A stretch of DNA of 64,000 nt from Fibrisoma limi BUZ 3 (lineage in GTDB: Bacteria > Bacteroidota > Bacteroidia > Cytophagales > Spirosomataceae): NCBI RefSeq assembly GCF_000296815.2, contig NZ_CAIT01000009.1, positions 1,674,001 to 1,738,000 on the forward strand, in the 5' to 3' direction. The position numbers and the translations under genes are program-made. The notes below the pieces were generated by a model. It was given only the letters and a program-made list of their open reading frames with translations, had not been told where the DNA came from and did not search any database. Of the stretch, positions 9,680 through 18,760 are shown one piece after another; within the stretch, counting starts at the first letter, position 1, and each line of letters opens with the position of its first letter.

Positions 9680-10315
9680 ATGAAAAGAGACATGAATTGT
9701 CCCCCTTTCCAGAAAACAGAGGAGAAAATCAAGGAAGCTGCCAAGAAGGTATTCTTGGAGAAGGGGTTTGATGGTGCCACGTCTCGCGATATTGCAGAAG
9801 CGGCCGGTATCAACATTGCACTGACTAATTATTATTTCCGGAGCAAAGAGAAGCTGTTTATGAACATCTTCGAAGACATGATTCAGTTATTCTTCGAAGG
9901 TTCGGTCCAGATCCTGAACAAGCCAATCAGCCTCCGCGACAAGATTGTAGAGCTGATTGAGCATGACTTCGAATTGATGAAGAAGAACCCTAATCTGGTC
10001 ATATTTATCATGAACGAAGTACATCGGAATCCAGAGCGATTGGTAAAAGCAATTGGCTATATAAAGCAATTGCACCATACGCTATTTAAGGTTCAGGTTC
10101 AGGAAGCGATTGATAAAGGTGAGATCCGCCCAGTCAACTCTCTGAACCTGATGACTATGATTGTAGCGAGCGTCCAGTTTCTGTTTGTCAGCAAACCGAT
10201 GCATATGCAGATCTGGCAGATGTCAGAGGCTGAATTTGACCAGTTTACTATCAACCAGAAGCGATTGATCATTGACATGGTCACCAGCTATTTATTTGAA
10301 ACCGAAAAAGCTTAA
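9680..10315 (+). CDS. TetR/AcrR family transcriptional regulator
   Basis: The 211-residue product has a TetR N-terminal DNA-binding domain: KIKEAAKKVFLEKGFDGATSRD followed by IAEAAGINIALTNYYFRSKEKL (helix-turn-helix, about residues 12-60). An all-helical ligand domain follows. An in-frame ATG at 9614 lies inside the candidate operator, so 9680 (MKRDMN) or 9692 is the likelier start. It is immediately followed by an RND efflux operon on the same strand, so it most likely represses that operon, with efflux substrates as inducers. Effector unknown. Confidence 0.85.
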   Translation: MKRDMNCPPFQKTEEKIKEAAKKVFLEKGFDGATSRDIAEAAGINIALTNYYFRSKEKLFMNIFEDMIQLFFEGSVQILNKPISLRDKIVELIEHDFELMKKNPNLVIFIMNEVHRNPERLVKAIGYIKQLHHTLFKVQVQEAIDKGEIRPVNSLNLMTMIVASVQFLFVSKPMHMQIWQMSEAEFDQFTINQKRLIIDMVTSYLFETEKA

Positions 10316-10333
10316 CAATTTTTTTTGCCCGCC

Positions 10334-10355
10334 TTTTAAACAAATATTTAAAATG
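10334..10355. promoter_or_regulatory. Candidate TetR operator, right copy, before the efflux operon
   Basis: Exact reverse complement of 9602-9623, 44 bases before the TolC start codon. A further half-site-like TTTAAA lies at 10372-10377. Confidence 0.6.
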
Positions 10356-10398
10356 AATACTTATTGATCATGTTTAAAATAACTCTTTAGCACCAGCC

Positions 10399-11715
10399 AT
10401 GAAATCCTCTCAACGGTTCCTCTTTGCCGTGTTATATCTGAGTGGTACACTAACGCAAGCTCAGGACTTAACACTAGACCAGCTAATTAACAAGGCATTA
10501 TCCAGCAATTTCGATGTGCAGGCAGCGCGACTTGACGAACAGAGAACAGAAGCGCAAATTGCCGAAGTTAGAGCAGGTGCCCGCCCCCGCGTGAATGTAT
10601 CGGGCGATTACCGACGTTACCTCAAGATTCCGGGCCAGGTTATTCCAGCTTCGTTGTTCGGAGGGCCAGAGGGGTCCTATGCCGTAGCAGCATTCGGGCT
10701 TCCGTATAATTTGTCGACAACGGCTCAGGTTACGCAGCCTTTGTACAATCAATCGCTAACCATCGGGCTAAAGGCGGCCAAAGTAAGCCGTGACCTAACG
10801 GCTTTACAAACGCAAAAGACGAAGGAAGACGTAGCCTACGATGTGGCTGCTACGTACTATAACCTCCAAACGACGGCTCAGCAGATCGCGTTCCTGCGTA
10901 GCAATCTGGCTTCGACAGAACGGCTTATTCGCATCACCGACCTATTACGTCAAAACCAACTGGCAAAGGGCGTTGACGTTGACCGGCTGCAAATCAGCAA
11001 AACATCAGCGCAGGCACAAATTGAATCCGCTCAGGCGACTTACAATCAATTACTTAATGCCCTCAAGTTGCTGACAGGAACTCCACAGGCAGACTCATTA
11101 CAGATCCGAACGACTATCGAAGAAACCACCCCTGTCGCCCCCGGAAACGAGTTCGTGATCAACCGAACTGACCTGCAGCTACTGGATCATCAGAAAGAAC
11201 TGAACAGTTTAGAGCAACGTAACATCAAGGCTGGTTTTTTTCCGACCGTTTCGGCCTATGGTACGGCCAACAGTTCAGTCTATGCCATTGGTGGTGATAA
11301 TTCGTACATTAAAAACATACCGGGGTACTGGTTTGGTCTGCAACTTAACTGGAGCGTATTCGATGGCCTTGAGCGGAAAGCCAAATTAGGTCAGAAGCGC
11401 ATCGACGATCAGAAATTAGATATACAGCTCCGGCAACTGCGCGAAGCTGTAGCGATGGACATTGCCAACGCCCGCAACCAGTTTCTGGTTGAGCAACAGA
11501 ACATAGCCACGAATCGCGGTCAGGTGACACTGGCCGAAAAAGTTTACGCACAAACTCAACTCCAATTCAAGGAAGGCACGGTCGATATTACGGACGTAGT
11601 GCAGGCCGAGAACTCACTCCGCGAAGCCCAGAATAACTACCTGACCACCCTGGTCAAACTCCGCACCGCTGAATTAGACTGGAAGAAAGCCACCGGAAGC
11701 CTAATCAGCCGCTAA
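10399..11715 (+). CDS. TolC family outer membrane efflux protein
   Basis: The 438-residue product has a signal peptide (cut near TQAQD) and the two repeated outer membrane efflux domains of TolC-type channels. These are long amphipathic helices rich in Ala, Gln and Asn (for example QLAKGVDVDRLQISKTSAQA) and the typical ending EGTVDITDVVQAENSLREA. It is the first gene of a TolC-adaptor-pump operon, with 38 bases to the next gene. Trimers would form the outer membrane exit duct of the RND pump. Confidence 0.9.
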   Translation: MKSSQRFLFAVLYLSGTLTQAQDLTLDQLINKALSSNFDVQAARLDEQRTEAQIAEVRAGARPRVNVSGDYRRYLKIPGQVIPASLFGGPEGSYAVAAFGLPYNLSTTAQVTQPLYNQSLTIGLKAAKVSRDLTALQTQKTKEDVAYDVAATYYNLQTTAQQIAFLRSNLASTERLIRITDLLRQNQLAKGVDVDRLQISKTSAQAQIESAQATYNQLLNALKLLTGTPQADSLQIRTTIEETTPVAPGNEFVINRTDLQLLDHQKELNSLEQRNIKAGFFPTVSAYGTANSSVYAIGGDNSYIKNIPGYWFGLQLNWSVFDGLERKAKLGQKRIDDQKLDIQLRQLREAVAMDIANARNQFLVEQQNIATNRGQVTLAEKVYAQTQLQFKEGTVDITDVVQAENSLREAQNNYLTTLVKLRTAELDWKKATGSLISR

Positions 11716-11753
11716 GTCTCCACAATTGAACAACCGATTTTTCCTAATAAGCC

Positions 11754-12803
11754 ATGAAACGCATCCTGGTATTACTCGCTATTGTCGCTACGTTAGGCCT
11801 GACGGCCTGGACGTTGCTAAGCAACAAAGAAAAAGTAGAAGCCAAAGTGTATCGACCCGATACCAATCTGAAAGTTGGCGTTCGGACGGCCAAAGCCGAG
11901 CTACGCAACCTGTCGCAGGAATCGGAGTTTCTGGGGTCATTTGCCCCAAACCGCGAGGTGGAAATCAGACCGCAGGCCGGCGGGCAGATCATTCAACTGC
12001 CTGTTGAAGAAGGCCAATACGTACGCGCCGGCCAGTTGATTGCCAAGATTGACGACGACCAGCTTCGGTATCAGGTTGAAGCTCAACAAGTGACGATGGA
12101 AGGCCATCAGAACGATCTGAAGCGCTACGAGAATCTGGTAAAAGGCGACGCGACTCCGGCGGTTAATCTGGAACGTACCCAACTGAACATCCGTGCAACT
12201 CAGGCACAAATCAAACAGCTCCAAAAGCAGATCGCCAACGCAACCATTACGGCTCCATTTGCTGGGATTGTGACAGAGAAGATGGTAGAAAAGGGCTCTG
12301 TTGTTTCGGTTGGGTCGCCGATCGCCAAAGTGACGGACATTTCTACCCTGAAACTGGTCGTCGACGTACCCGAAAAGTCCATCAATCAATTCCGGGTCGG
12401 CCAGACGATCACTATTTCAACGGAGGTTTACCCAGATGCACGCTTCACCGGCCACGTTTCGCTGATTGCGGCCGAGGGCGATGCTGCTCATAATTATCCG
12501 GTTGAAATCACTGTCCGCAATTCCGATAAGAACATGCTCCGGGCGGGTATGTATGGCTCCATTGAGAATACTAACAAGCTGAAAGGGCAAACGTTAGCTA
12601 TCCCGCGTCAGGCGATTGTTGGATCGGCCAAAGAGCCACAGGTATACGTAGTAGAAAACGGCAAAGCGGTATTGAAGCGGGTTGGGATTGGTGTAACTAC
12701 CAACGACTACTACGAAATTACGAAGGGTCTGCAAGCGGGCGATCAGGTTGTCACCAGCGGTCAGATCAACCTACAGAATGGCACACCGGTCGTTGCACAA
12801 TGA
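11754..12803 (+). CDS. RND efflux periplasmic adaptor (membrane fusion protein)
   Basis: The 349-residue product has an N-terminal membrane anchor (ILVLLAIVATLGLTAWTLL). A split lipoyl-like domain follows (EIRPQAGGQIIQLPVEEGQYV and ATITAPFAGIVTEKMVEKGS) around a helical hairpin, then beta-barrel and membrane-proximal domains. Order and length match HlyD/AcrA-type adaptors that couple inner membrane pump and TolC. It lies between both partners in the same operon. Confidence 0.9.
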   Translation: MKRILVLLAIVATLGLTAWTLLSNKEKVEAKVYRPDTNLKVGVRTAKAELRNLSQESEFLGSFAPNREVEIRPQAGGQIIQLPVEEGQYVRAGQLIAKIDDDQLRYQVEAQQVTMEGHQNDLKRYENLVKGDATPAVNLERTQLNIRATQAQIKQLQKQIANATITAPFAGIVTEKMVEKGSVVSVGSPIAKVTDISTLKLVVDVPEKSINQFRVGQTITISTEVYPDARFTGHVSLIAAEGDAAHNYPVEITVRNSDKNMLRAGMYGSIENTNKLKGQTLAIPRQAIVGSAKEPQVYVVENGKAVLKRVGIGVTTNDYYEITKGLQAGDQVVTSGQINLQNGTPVVAQ

Positions 12804-12808
12804 TTAAA

Positions 12809-12919
12809 GAGCGAAAGAACGAATGAGTGAAAGAGCGGCTTTCAGTGCAGTAAACTGATTTTCCTCCTCTTGCTACTTCAGTTCGTTCACTCTTTCGCTC
12901 AATTACTCTTTCACTCTTT
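12809..12919. repeat. Inverted and direct repeats of GAGYGAAAGA between adaptor and pump genes
   Basis: Arms 12809-12818 and 12891-12900 are exact reverse complements. Further copies of GAGTGAAAGAG, direct or inverted, occur at 12825-12835 and 12907-12917. They fill the 120-base gap inside the efflux operon and could fold into a hairpin that sets the adaptor to pump ratio. Confidence 0.5.
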
Positions 12920-12923
12920 GGCT

Positions 12924-15900
12924 ATGAAATTTGTCGAAACCATCATCAAACGTCCTTCGGTGATCATTGTCCTCTTTGGGATACTGACCATTGGCGGCCT
13001 GTTCAGCTATCGGCTGCTGAGCTATGAGTTGTTACCGGAGTTTTCTGTTCCTACCATCACGATCACGACGTCGTACCCCGGCGCGGCTCCGTCGGAAGTA
13101 GAAACGGAGGTAAGTAAGAAAATTGAAGACGCCGTATCGGGTCTGGATAACCTCGACGACGTTACGTCGAAATCGTTCGAAAACGCATCGGTCGTCATTG
13201 TCCAGTTCAAAGCGGGCACCGACATTGATGCGGCCCTGGAAGATGCGCAGCGGGAGATCAACAAAATGGTGAGTGATCTGCCCGACGATGCCGAAGCGCC
13301 GTCGATGTCGAAAATATCGCCCAGCGACCAGCCGATCATGCAATTACTAGCCACGTCGACACTGCCGAATGAGGTGTTTTATCAGCAGGTTGAAGACAAG
13401 TACCTGCCGGTATTGCAGCAGATCAAGGGCGTCGCCGACATCTCCATGGTAGGGGGCGACAAGCGGGAAATCCGCATCAATGTCGACGACGACAAGCTGA
13501 ATTACTACGGTCTGTCGCTGCTCCAGGTATCGCAGGCCATCAACCAGGCCAACCTCGACTTCCCGACGGGTAAGGTAAAGAGCACAACGGAGAACATGAC
13601 GCTACGCCTGGCCGGTAAGTTTACGTCGCTGAACGACATCCGGAATCTGGTCATCGCTACGCCCCAGAACGGCAGCCCGATTCGGGTGGGCGACGTAGCG
13701 AACGTAACCGACGGCCTGACCGATCCGGAAAGCATCAGCCGCTACAATGGTCAGAACGGTATCGGTCTGTTTATCAAGAAGCAATCCGATGCCAACGCCG
13801 TTGAAATCAGTCGATTGGTGCAGGAGAAGCTGGCTCAGATTGAAAAGCAGAACGCTAAAGATAAGGTGAAGTTCGCCATCGCTTACGACAGCAGCATTTT
13901 TACGCTGGCATCGGTAGAAGCCGTAACACACGACCTGATTCTGGCGGTAGTGCTCGTAGCGGTCGTTATGCTCCTGTTCCTCCACAGTTTCCGCAATGCC
14001 GTGATCGTAATGGTATCCGTACCGGCGTCTTTGATTTCGGCCTTCCTCTTTATGTACGTAATGGGCTATTCGCTCAACCTGATGACGCTGCTGGCCCTGT
14101 CGCTGGTGATCGGTATCCTGGTCGACGACTCCATTGTGGTGCTCGAAAACATTCAGCGTCACCTGGAAATGGACGGCCCGACGGGTCGGAAAAACCGCTG
14201 GCAGGCCACTATTGACGGTGTCAGCGAAATCGGGTTCGCGGCCGTGGCTATTACGCTGGTGATTGTGGTTGTATTCGTACCCATTACGTTTGTCAGCTCC
14301 GTAATTGCTGATCTGCTCCGTCAGTTTTCGCTGACGGTTGCGTTTGCTACGTTGGTCAGCCTACTGGTCAGTTTCACGCTCACGCCCTGGATGACGTCCA
14401 AACTGGCGAAGTTGGAGCACCTAAATCCGAATAATCCCTTTCAGGCTTTTCTGCTCTGGTTTGAAAAGCGGTTGACTGGCCTGACGAAATGGTATCATAA
14501 CAGTCTGGCTTGGGTACTGGGTCATAAGCTGGCCTTTACGGGTATCCTGGTAGCCATCTTCGTGTTCACTGGCTGGGTTATGAGCTTAGGAATTATTGGT
14601 CAGGAGTTCGTAGCGCAGGGCGACCAGGGCAAGTTCCTGCTTACAATGAAGCTGGATAAGAGCGCATCGTTGCAGGAAAATAACCTGACGGCCCGCCGGA
14701 TCGAAACGTATCTCCGCAAAAAGTCCGACGTAAAAACCATTTTTGCCAACGTAGGTGGGGCCAGCACGGGCCTGAACAGCACCGGCCAGGGCGAAACCAA
14801 CCGGACCGAGCTGACCGTAGAGCTGACACCGGTTGAAGAGCGAGCGAACCATCAGCCCACGGAAGATTACATGATTGCCGTTCGGAGAGAACTCGCTCAG
14901 CAGTTCCCGGGCATCGAGTTCAACTCATCTATTATCGGGATGGTCAACGCTGGCTCAGCACCCATCGAAATTATTCTGAGTGGCGATAATGTCAACGAGA
15001 ACCTGGCGGCTGCCGAAGACCTGAGCAACCGGCTCAGAAATATGCCGGGAGCCAACGACGTCAACGTATCGGTTGAAGCCGGGAATCCCGAAGTTCGGGT
15101 CGAAATCGACCGGGAGAAGATGGCCAAACTTGGTCTTTCTATCCAGACGGTAGGCGCTACGTTGCAGAATGCGTTTGCCGGTAACGACGATTCCAAATTC
15201 CGGGATAACGGCGAAGATTATGCCATCCGTGTTATGCTTGATGCCTTCGACCGGAAAAATCCGGACGATGTGAAGAACATCAACTTCTTTAGTCCATCGG
15301 CCAACCGGTCGGTGCGGCTGGCCGAGTTTGCCGACGTATCGCTTAGCAGCGGCCCATCTGTTTTAGAGCGCAAGAACCGGCGTTCGTCGGTTACGGTTAC
15401 GGCCAACACGCTCGGTATCGGCTCCGGAACACTCACCAACACCATCCAGGCCGATCTGGCAGCGAATCCACTGCCGGCCGGCGTTACGGTAGCCTGGGGT
15501 GGCGATGCGAAGAACCAGAACGAAAGTTTCGGTTCGTTGGGCATTGCCATGCTGGCAGCCTTGCTGTTGGTCTACTTCATTATGGTGTTGCTGTACGACA
15601 GCTTTATCTACCCGCTCGTAGTACTTTTCTCGGTACCGGTAGCTGTTGTGGGGGCGCTGCTGGCCTTGGCCCTGAGCTCCTCGAATATCGGCATCTTTGC
15701 TATGCTGGGTATGCTGATGCTGATCGGTTTGGTGGTGAAGAACGCCATCCTGATTGTTGACTTTGCCAACCAGCAGAAAGCGCAGGGCATCCCCTTCAGA
15801 CAGGCTATACTTCATGCCGGAGAGGAACGCCTGCGGCCAATTCTGATGACGACCATCGCCATGGTGATCGGTATGATACCCATCGCGATTGCGAAAGGTG

Positions 15901-16085
15901 CCGGGGCCGAGTGGAAAAACTCACTGGCCTGGGTACTCATCGGCGGCCTGAGCAGTTCGATGGTGCTGACTGTCTACCTGGTGCCGATGATGTACTACCT
16001 CGTCGACCGGACGAAAGAGTGGTACAGCAATCGGTTCGGGAAAGCCAAATCGAACGAAGCGGTACCTGAAGTGGCCGTATCCTGA
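12924..16085 (+). CDS. RND multidrug efflux permease (AcrB/HAE1 type)
   Basis: The 1053-residue product has the classic RND plan: TM1, a large periplasmic loop, TM2-6, a second loop, TM8-12. It starts MKFVETIIKRPSVIIV. TM4 carries the proton-relay acids in LSLVIGILVDDSIVVLENIQ, and the second half repeats GMLMLIGLVVKNAILIVDFA. An upstream ATG at 12870 adds residues that do not fit the family, so 12924 is used. It is driven by the proton gradient and probably exports hydrophobic compounds through the adaptor and TolC genes before it. Regulated by the upstream TetR (inference). Confidence 0.93.
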   Translation: MKFVETIIKRPSVIIVLFGILTIGGLFSYRLLSYELLPEFSVPTITITTSYPGAAPSEVETEVSKKIEDAVSGLDNLDDVTSKSFENASVVIVQFKAGTDIDAALEDAQREINKMVSDLPDDAEAPSMSKISPSDQPIMQLLATSTLPNEVFYQQVEDKYLPVLQQIKGVADISMVGGDKREIRINVDDDKLNYYGLSLLQVSQAINQANLDFPTGKVKSTTENMTLRLAGKFTSLNDIRNLVIATPQNGSPIRVGDVANVTDGLTDPESISRYNGQNGIGLFIKKQSDANAVEISRLVQEKLAQIEKQNAKDKVKFAIAYDSSIFTLASVEAVTHDLILAVVLVAVVMLLFLHSFRNAVIVMVSVPASLISAFLFMYVMGYSLNLMTLLALSLVIGILVDDSIVVLENIQRHLEMDGPTGRKNRWQATIDGVSEIGFAAVAITLVIVVVFVPITFVSSVIADLLRQFSLTVAFATLVSLLVSFTLTPWMTSKLAKLEHLNPNNPFQAFLLWFEKRLTGLTKWYHNSLAWVLGHKLAFTGILVAIFVFTGWVMSLGIIGQEFVAQGDQGKFLLTMKLDKSASLQENNLTARRIETYLRKKSDVKTIFANVGGASTGLNSTGQGETNRTELTVELTPVEERANHQPTEDYMIAVRRELAQQFPGIEFNSSIIGMVNAGSAPIEIILSGDNVNENLAAAEDLSNRLRNMPGANDVNVSVEAGNPEVRVEIDREKMAKLGLSIQTVGATLQNAFAGNDDSKFRDNGEDYAIRVMLDAFDRKNPDDVKNINFFSPSANRSVRLAEFADVSLSSGPSVLERKNRRSSVTVTANTLGIGSGTLTNTIQADLAANPLPAGVTVAWGGDAKNQNESFGSLGIAMLAALLLVYFIMVLLYDSFIYPLVVLFSVPVAVVGALLALALSSSNIGIFAMLGMLMLIGLVVKNAILIVDFANQQKAQGIPFRQAILHAGEERLRPILMTTIAMVIGMIPIAIAKGAGAEWKNSLAWVLIGGLSSSMVLTVYLVPMMYYLVDRTKEWYSNRFGKAKSNEAVPEVAVS

Positions 16086-16183
16086 CAAACTAATGTGACG
16101 ACGAAAGAGCGGGACGGCTCTCTACCGGGGCGTCTCCTTCTTTCGTTGAACAAGACTGCCAACCAACATAACCTCTCCTCGCG

Positions 16184-16432
16184 ATGACACTTCAACAAAT
16201 AAACAATCGTCTACAGGACATCCTCGCCAACATGGGTATCAGTCTGGCGTCGCTGACTGACCAGGCCCATTTAACCCGCGATCTGGGACTCGACTCACTG
16301 GACGTAACCGATTTATTGGTCAGGATTGAGCATAAGTTCAGTATCCGGATTCCGGACGACGATTGGTGGAAGCTGCAAACCATCGGTCAGTTGAAAAACT
16401 ATCTGCTCAACGAGACGGCTTTTGACGGGTAA
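16184..16432 (+). CDS. Acyl carrier protein
   Basis: The 82-residue product is a helical carrier protein with the phosphopantetheine motif DLGLDSLDVTDLL, where Ser 38 would receive the 4'-phosphopantetheine arm. The following helices (RIEHKFSIRIPDDDW) are typical of ACP. It is the first of three ACP-like genes at 16.2-17.6 kb. No synthase, ligase or acyltransferase lies alongside, so the acyl chain or peptide it carries is unknown. Confidence 0.85.
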   Translation: MTLQQINNRLQDILANMGISLASLTDQAHLTRDLGLDSLDVTDLLVRIEHKFSIRIPDDDWWKLQTIGQLKNYLLNETAFDG

Positions 16433-16558
16433 TTGATACGGTCTATGTACCGCCCTTTCGCCTTTAGTACGTTTTTGGACCGCTTATCATACTTCAATTG
16501 ATCGTAGGTATAAGCAGGTATTAAATTTCGGCTCCTACCCCCACTCCACTTATCAACT

Positions 16559-16990
16559 ATGGCATCAACAATCAATTCCATTCCACTTTTATCAATCACG
16601 ACTTTGCTGGCCGACTACGATCAGTGGCTGGCTTTTCTAAAAACCTCTCAGCGAACTTCCCGCCGGTATGAGCGTCAACTCACGAAGATTGGGAAGCGTT
16701 ACCCGTATCTGGCTTCACTGAGCGACTATTTGCGTAGTTGCATGCGGCAGCGCAGTCAGTTTTTTGGGCGGCTGGCAGTCTTATTGTCCGAGAAGGCCGA
16801 CAAACTGCGTAACGAACCGACCAACGATGTATTGATCCAGCGACTGACGCAGGCGCATCCTACCATGCAACAAGTGATCAGTCAGATGAAACAGGCTTTT
16901 GCGGACCTTACCGAGTCATATCGTACGCTGCCAGTTCCGGTAGTAGCCGCCGATACCCTGTCGCTAATGCCGCCCATAAGCCTGCAGTAG
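16559..16990 (+). CDS. Helical protein of unknown function within the ACP cluster
   Basis: The 143-residue product is mainly alpha-helical with many Arg, Gln and Leu (RTSRRYERQLTKIGKRYPYL). It has no signal peptide, membrane segment or motif I recognise. It stands 5 bases before the second ACP-like gene, which implies co-transcription and perhaps a role as binding partner of the carriers. Confidence 0.6.
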   Translation: MASTINSIPLLSITTLLADYDQWLAFLKTSQRTSRRYERQLTKIGKRYPYLASLSDYLRSCMRQRSQFFGRLAVLLSEKADKLRNEPTNDVLIQRLTQAHPTMQQVISQMKQAFADLTESYRTLPVPVVAADTLSLMPPISLQ

Positions 16991-17016
16991 TTTTCATGAC
17001 CCATAATCAACTACCG

Positions 17017-17298
17017 ATGAATACATACCAACGTTTAAAAGAGCTTATTCTCACTCAGGGCATCGTAACGGCATCGGCCATTCATCCAAATGCTAACCTA
17101 TCGCATGACTTGTCGTACAATCTCAGAGACGTAGCGGAACTGACCCGAATGGCCGAACAGCATTTCGGTGTACAAATTACTCTCGAAGAGTATAGTACGT
17201 TTGAGACCGTTCGGGACATCGTTCATTTCCTTAATAATAAGCAGATTGAGCGCGACCTTACGATACCTTTTTCAGACTACTCATCATTGGCCTTGTAG
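17017..17298 (+). CDS. ACP-like protein lacking the phosphopantetheine serine
   Basis: The 93-residue product aligns with the neighbouring ACPs along its length: LSHDLSYNLRDVAELTRMAEQHFGVQITLEE against TRDLGLDSLDV. Where the ACPs have Ser the aligned residue is Leu (YNLRDV), so the arm cannot be attached at the usual place. An in-frame ATG at 16996 would add seven residues. It may be a structural or regulatory carrier paralogue. Thirteen bases separate its stop from the third ACP. Confidence 0.7.
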   Translation: MNTYQRLKELILTQGIVTASAIHPNANLSHDLSYNLRDVAELTRMAEQHFGVQITLEEYSTFETVRDIVHFLNNKQIERDLTIPFSDYSSLAL

Positions 17299-17310
17299 GG
17301 TGGTACTAAC

Positions 17311-17562
17311 ATGGAGGAGCAGATAAAACAACTACTAACTCAGCTAACTGGCCTACCGATGTCGGCCATTACACCCGATACCCATCTGGTAAGAGACCTT
17401 GGATTAGACAGCCTCGATGTGGTTGACCTGATCATGCAATTGGAACAAACCTTCGGGATACGTATTCCTGATCAGGATTATTCGCTATTGGGTACGTTCC
17501 AGGACGTAGTGTCCTACGTACACGTTGCAACCACGAGCCCTCGAGAACTGCCGGTTGCGTAA
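17311..17562 (+). CDS. Acyl carrier protein
   Basis: The 83-residue product has a complete carrier motif (RDLGLDSLDVVDLIMQLEQ) with the modifiable Ser. It shares the IRIPDQDYSLLGTFQDVVSYV ending typical of ACPs, and is close in sequence to the first ACP of the cluster. It is the last gene of the apparent four-gene unit 16184-17562. Confidence 0.85.
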   Translation: MEEQIKQLLTQLTGLPMSAITPDTHLVRDLGLDSLDVVDLIMQLEQTFGIRIPDQDYSLLGTFQDVVSYVHVATTSPRELPVA

Positions 17563-17662
17563 ATCGGTGTTGTCAGCAACACGTTTTAAGTCCAGGTCGA
17601 TTTGTGTCAAGGCTAAGGCCGTAGTCCAGTCAATAGTTATCCCGTTTGCGATCACAAAAGCA

Positions 17663-17713
17663 AAGCTCCGTAAGATCGGCCTATTATCATTACAGGCTGC
17701 TCTTACGGAGCTT
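17663..17713. terminator. Perfect 13-bp hairpin between convergent genes
   Basis: Arms 17663-17675 and 17701-17713 are exact reverse complements, and the 25-base loop has an inner GCCT/AGGC pairing. It lies between the ACP operon and the convergent PfkB gene and may terminate both, although no strong T-tract follows. Confidence 0.55.
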
Positions 17714-17788
17714 CGTTGTTTGATTGATCTGGTAGTAATTATTGACAGGCCGTCCCTATGGGATTATGAAATTGCCTCAATTCAATGA

Positions 17789-18715
17789 TCAAATCACTTC
17801 TTCAAATCCGAACGCCGACAGCTTCACAAATTCACTTACGCGGGCCTGAATTTCGTCCTGCGTCAGATTCATAATACGTTCGGCACCAAATTTCTCCACG
17901 CAGAACGACGCCATTGCCGAGCCATAAATGATACCCCGCTTCATGTTGTCAAACGAAATGTTGTCGGTTTTAGCGAGGTAACCGATAAATCCACCCGCAA
18001 ACGTATCGCCCGCACCAGTGGGATCGAACACCTCCTCCAGCGGTAGGGCCGGCGCGAAGAAGATCCGGTCTTCGTGGAAAAGGAGGGCTCCATGCTCACC
18101 TTTTTTGATAATAACGGTTTTCGGGCCCATCGTCCGGATTTTGGCCGCAGCCCGTACCAGCGAGTATTCGCGGGTCAGTTGCCGGGATTCTTCGTCATTC
18201 ACGACCAATACATCTACCTGCTTAATCAGTTCCGTCAGGTCGGGATACGCGATTTCAATCCACAGGTTCATCGTATCCAGTACGATTAGCTTGGGGCGGG
18301 TACGCAACCGCTCAATCACCGTCCGCTGGATGGCCGGCGCCGTATTCCCCAGCATCAGGTACTGGCAGTCCTGATACGATTCGGGGATAATCGGATCGAA
18401 GTCTTCCATCACGTTGAGCTGAACCTCTACTGTATCGCGGGTATTCATGTCATTGTGATACTTCCCCGACCAGAAGAAGGTCTTTTCGCCCTGACGAATC
18501 TGTAGGCCTTCGGTATTCACACCATGCTGTTGCAGGTCGTTGATCATGCTCTGCGGGAAATCGTCGCCGACTACCGCAACCAGGTTATTTTTCTCGGCGA
18601 AGTATGATGCTGACAGCGTGATGTATGTAGCGGCTCCGCCGATGATTTTATCAGTCTTGCCGAATGGGGTTTCCAGCGCATCAAACGCCACCGACCCGAC
18701 GGTGAGTAAGCTCAT
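17789..18715 (-). CDS. PfkB family sugar or nucleoside kinase
   Basis: The 308-residue product is a ribokinase-fold kinase. PfkB signature 2 is seen as DPTGAGDTFAGGFIGYL near residue 237, with the catalytic Asp in GAGD. Signature 1 lies near GGAATYITLSASYF at the N-terminus. The length is typical. Substrate cannot be assigned (adenosine, ribose or another sugar). It converges with the ACP operon and has a TAnnTTTG promoter-like element just upstream. Confidence 0.85.
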   Translation of the reverse strand: MSLLTVGSVAFDALETPFGKTDKIIGGAATYITLSASYFAEKNNLVAVVGDDFPQSMINDLQQHGVNTEGLQIRQGEKTFFWSGKYHNDMNTRDTVEVQLNVMEDFDPIIPESYQDCQYLMLGNTAPAIQRTVIERLRTRPKLIVLDTMNLWIEIAYPDLTELIKQVDVLVVNDEESRQLTREYSLVRAAAKIRTMGPKTVIIKKGEHGALLFHEDRIFFAPALPLEEVFDPTGAGDTFAGGFIGYLAKTDNISFDNMKRGIIYGSAMASFCVEKFGAERIMNLTQDEIQARVSEFVKLSAFGFEEVI

Positions 18716-18741
18716 TTACTTGTGTTGAAGTTTAGAAGTCC

Positions 18742-18749
18742 CAAAGATA
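18742..18749 (-). promoter_or_regulatory. Bacteroidota-type -7 element before the PfkB gene
   Basis: The minus strand reads TATCTTTG, matching TAnnTTTG, 26 bases before the start codon. A clear -33 box is not seen. Confidence 0.4.
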
Positions 18750-18760
18750 GCAACTTACCC

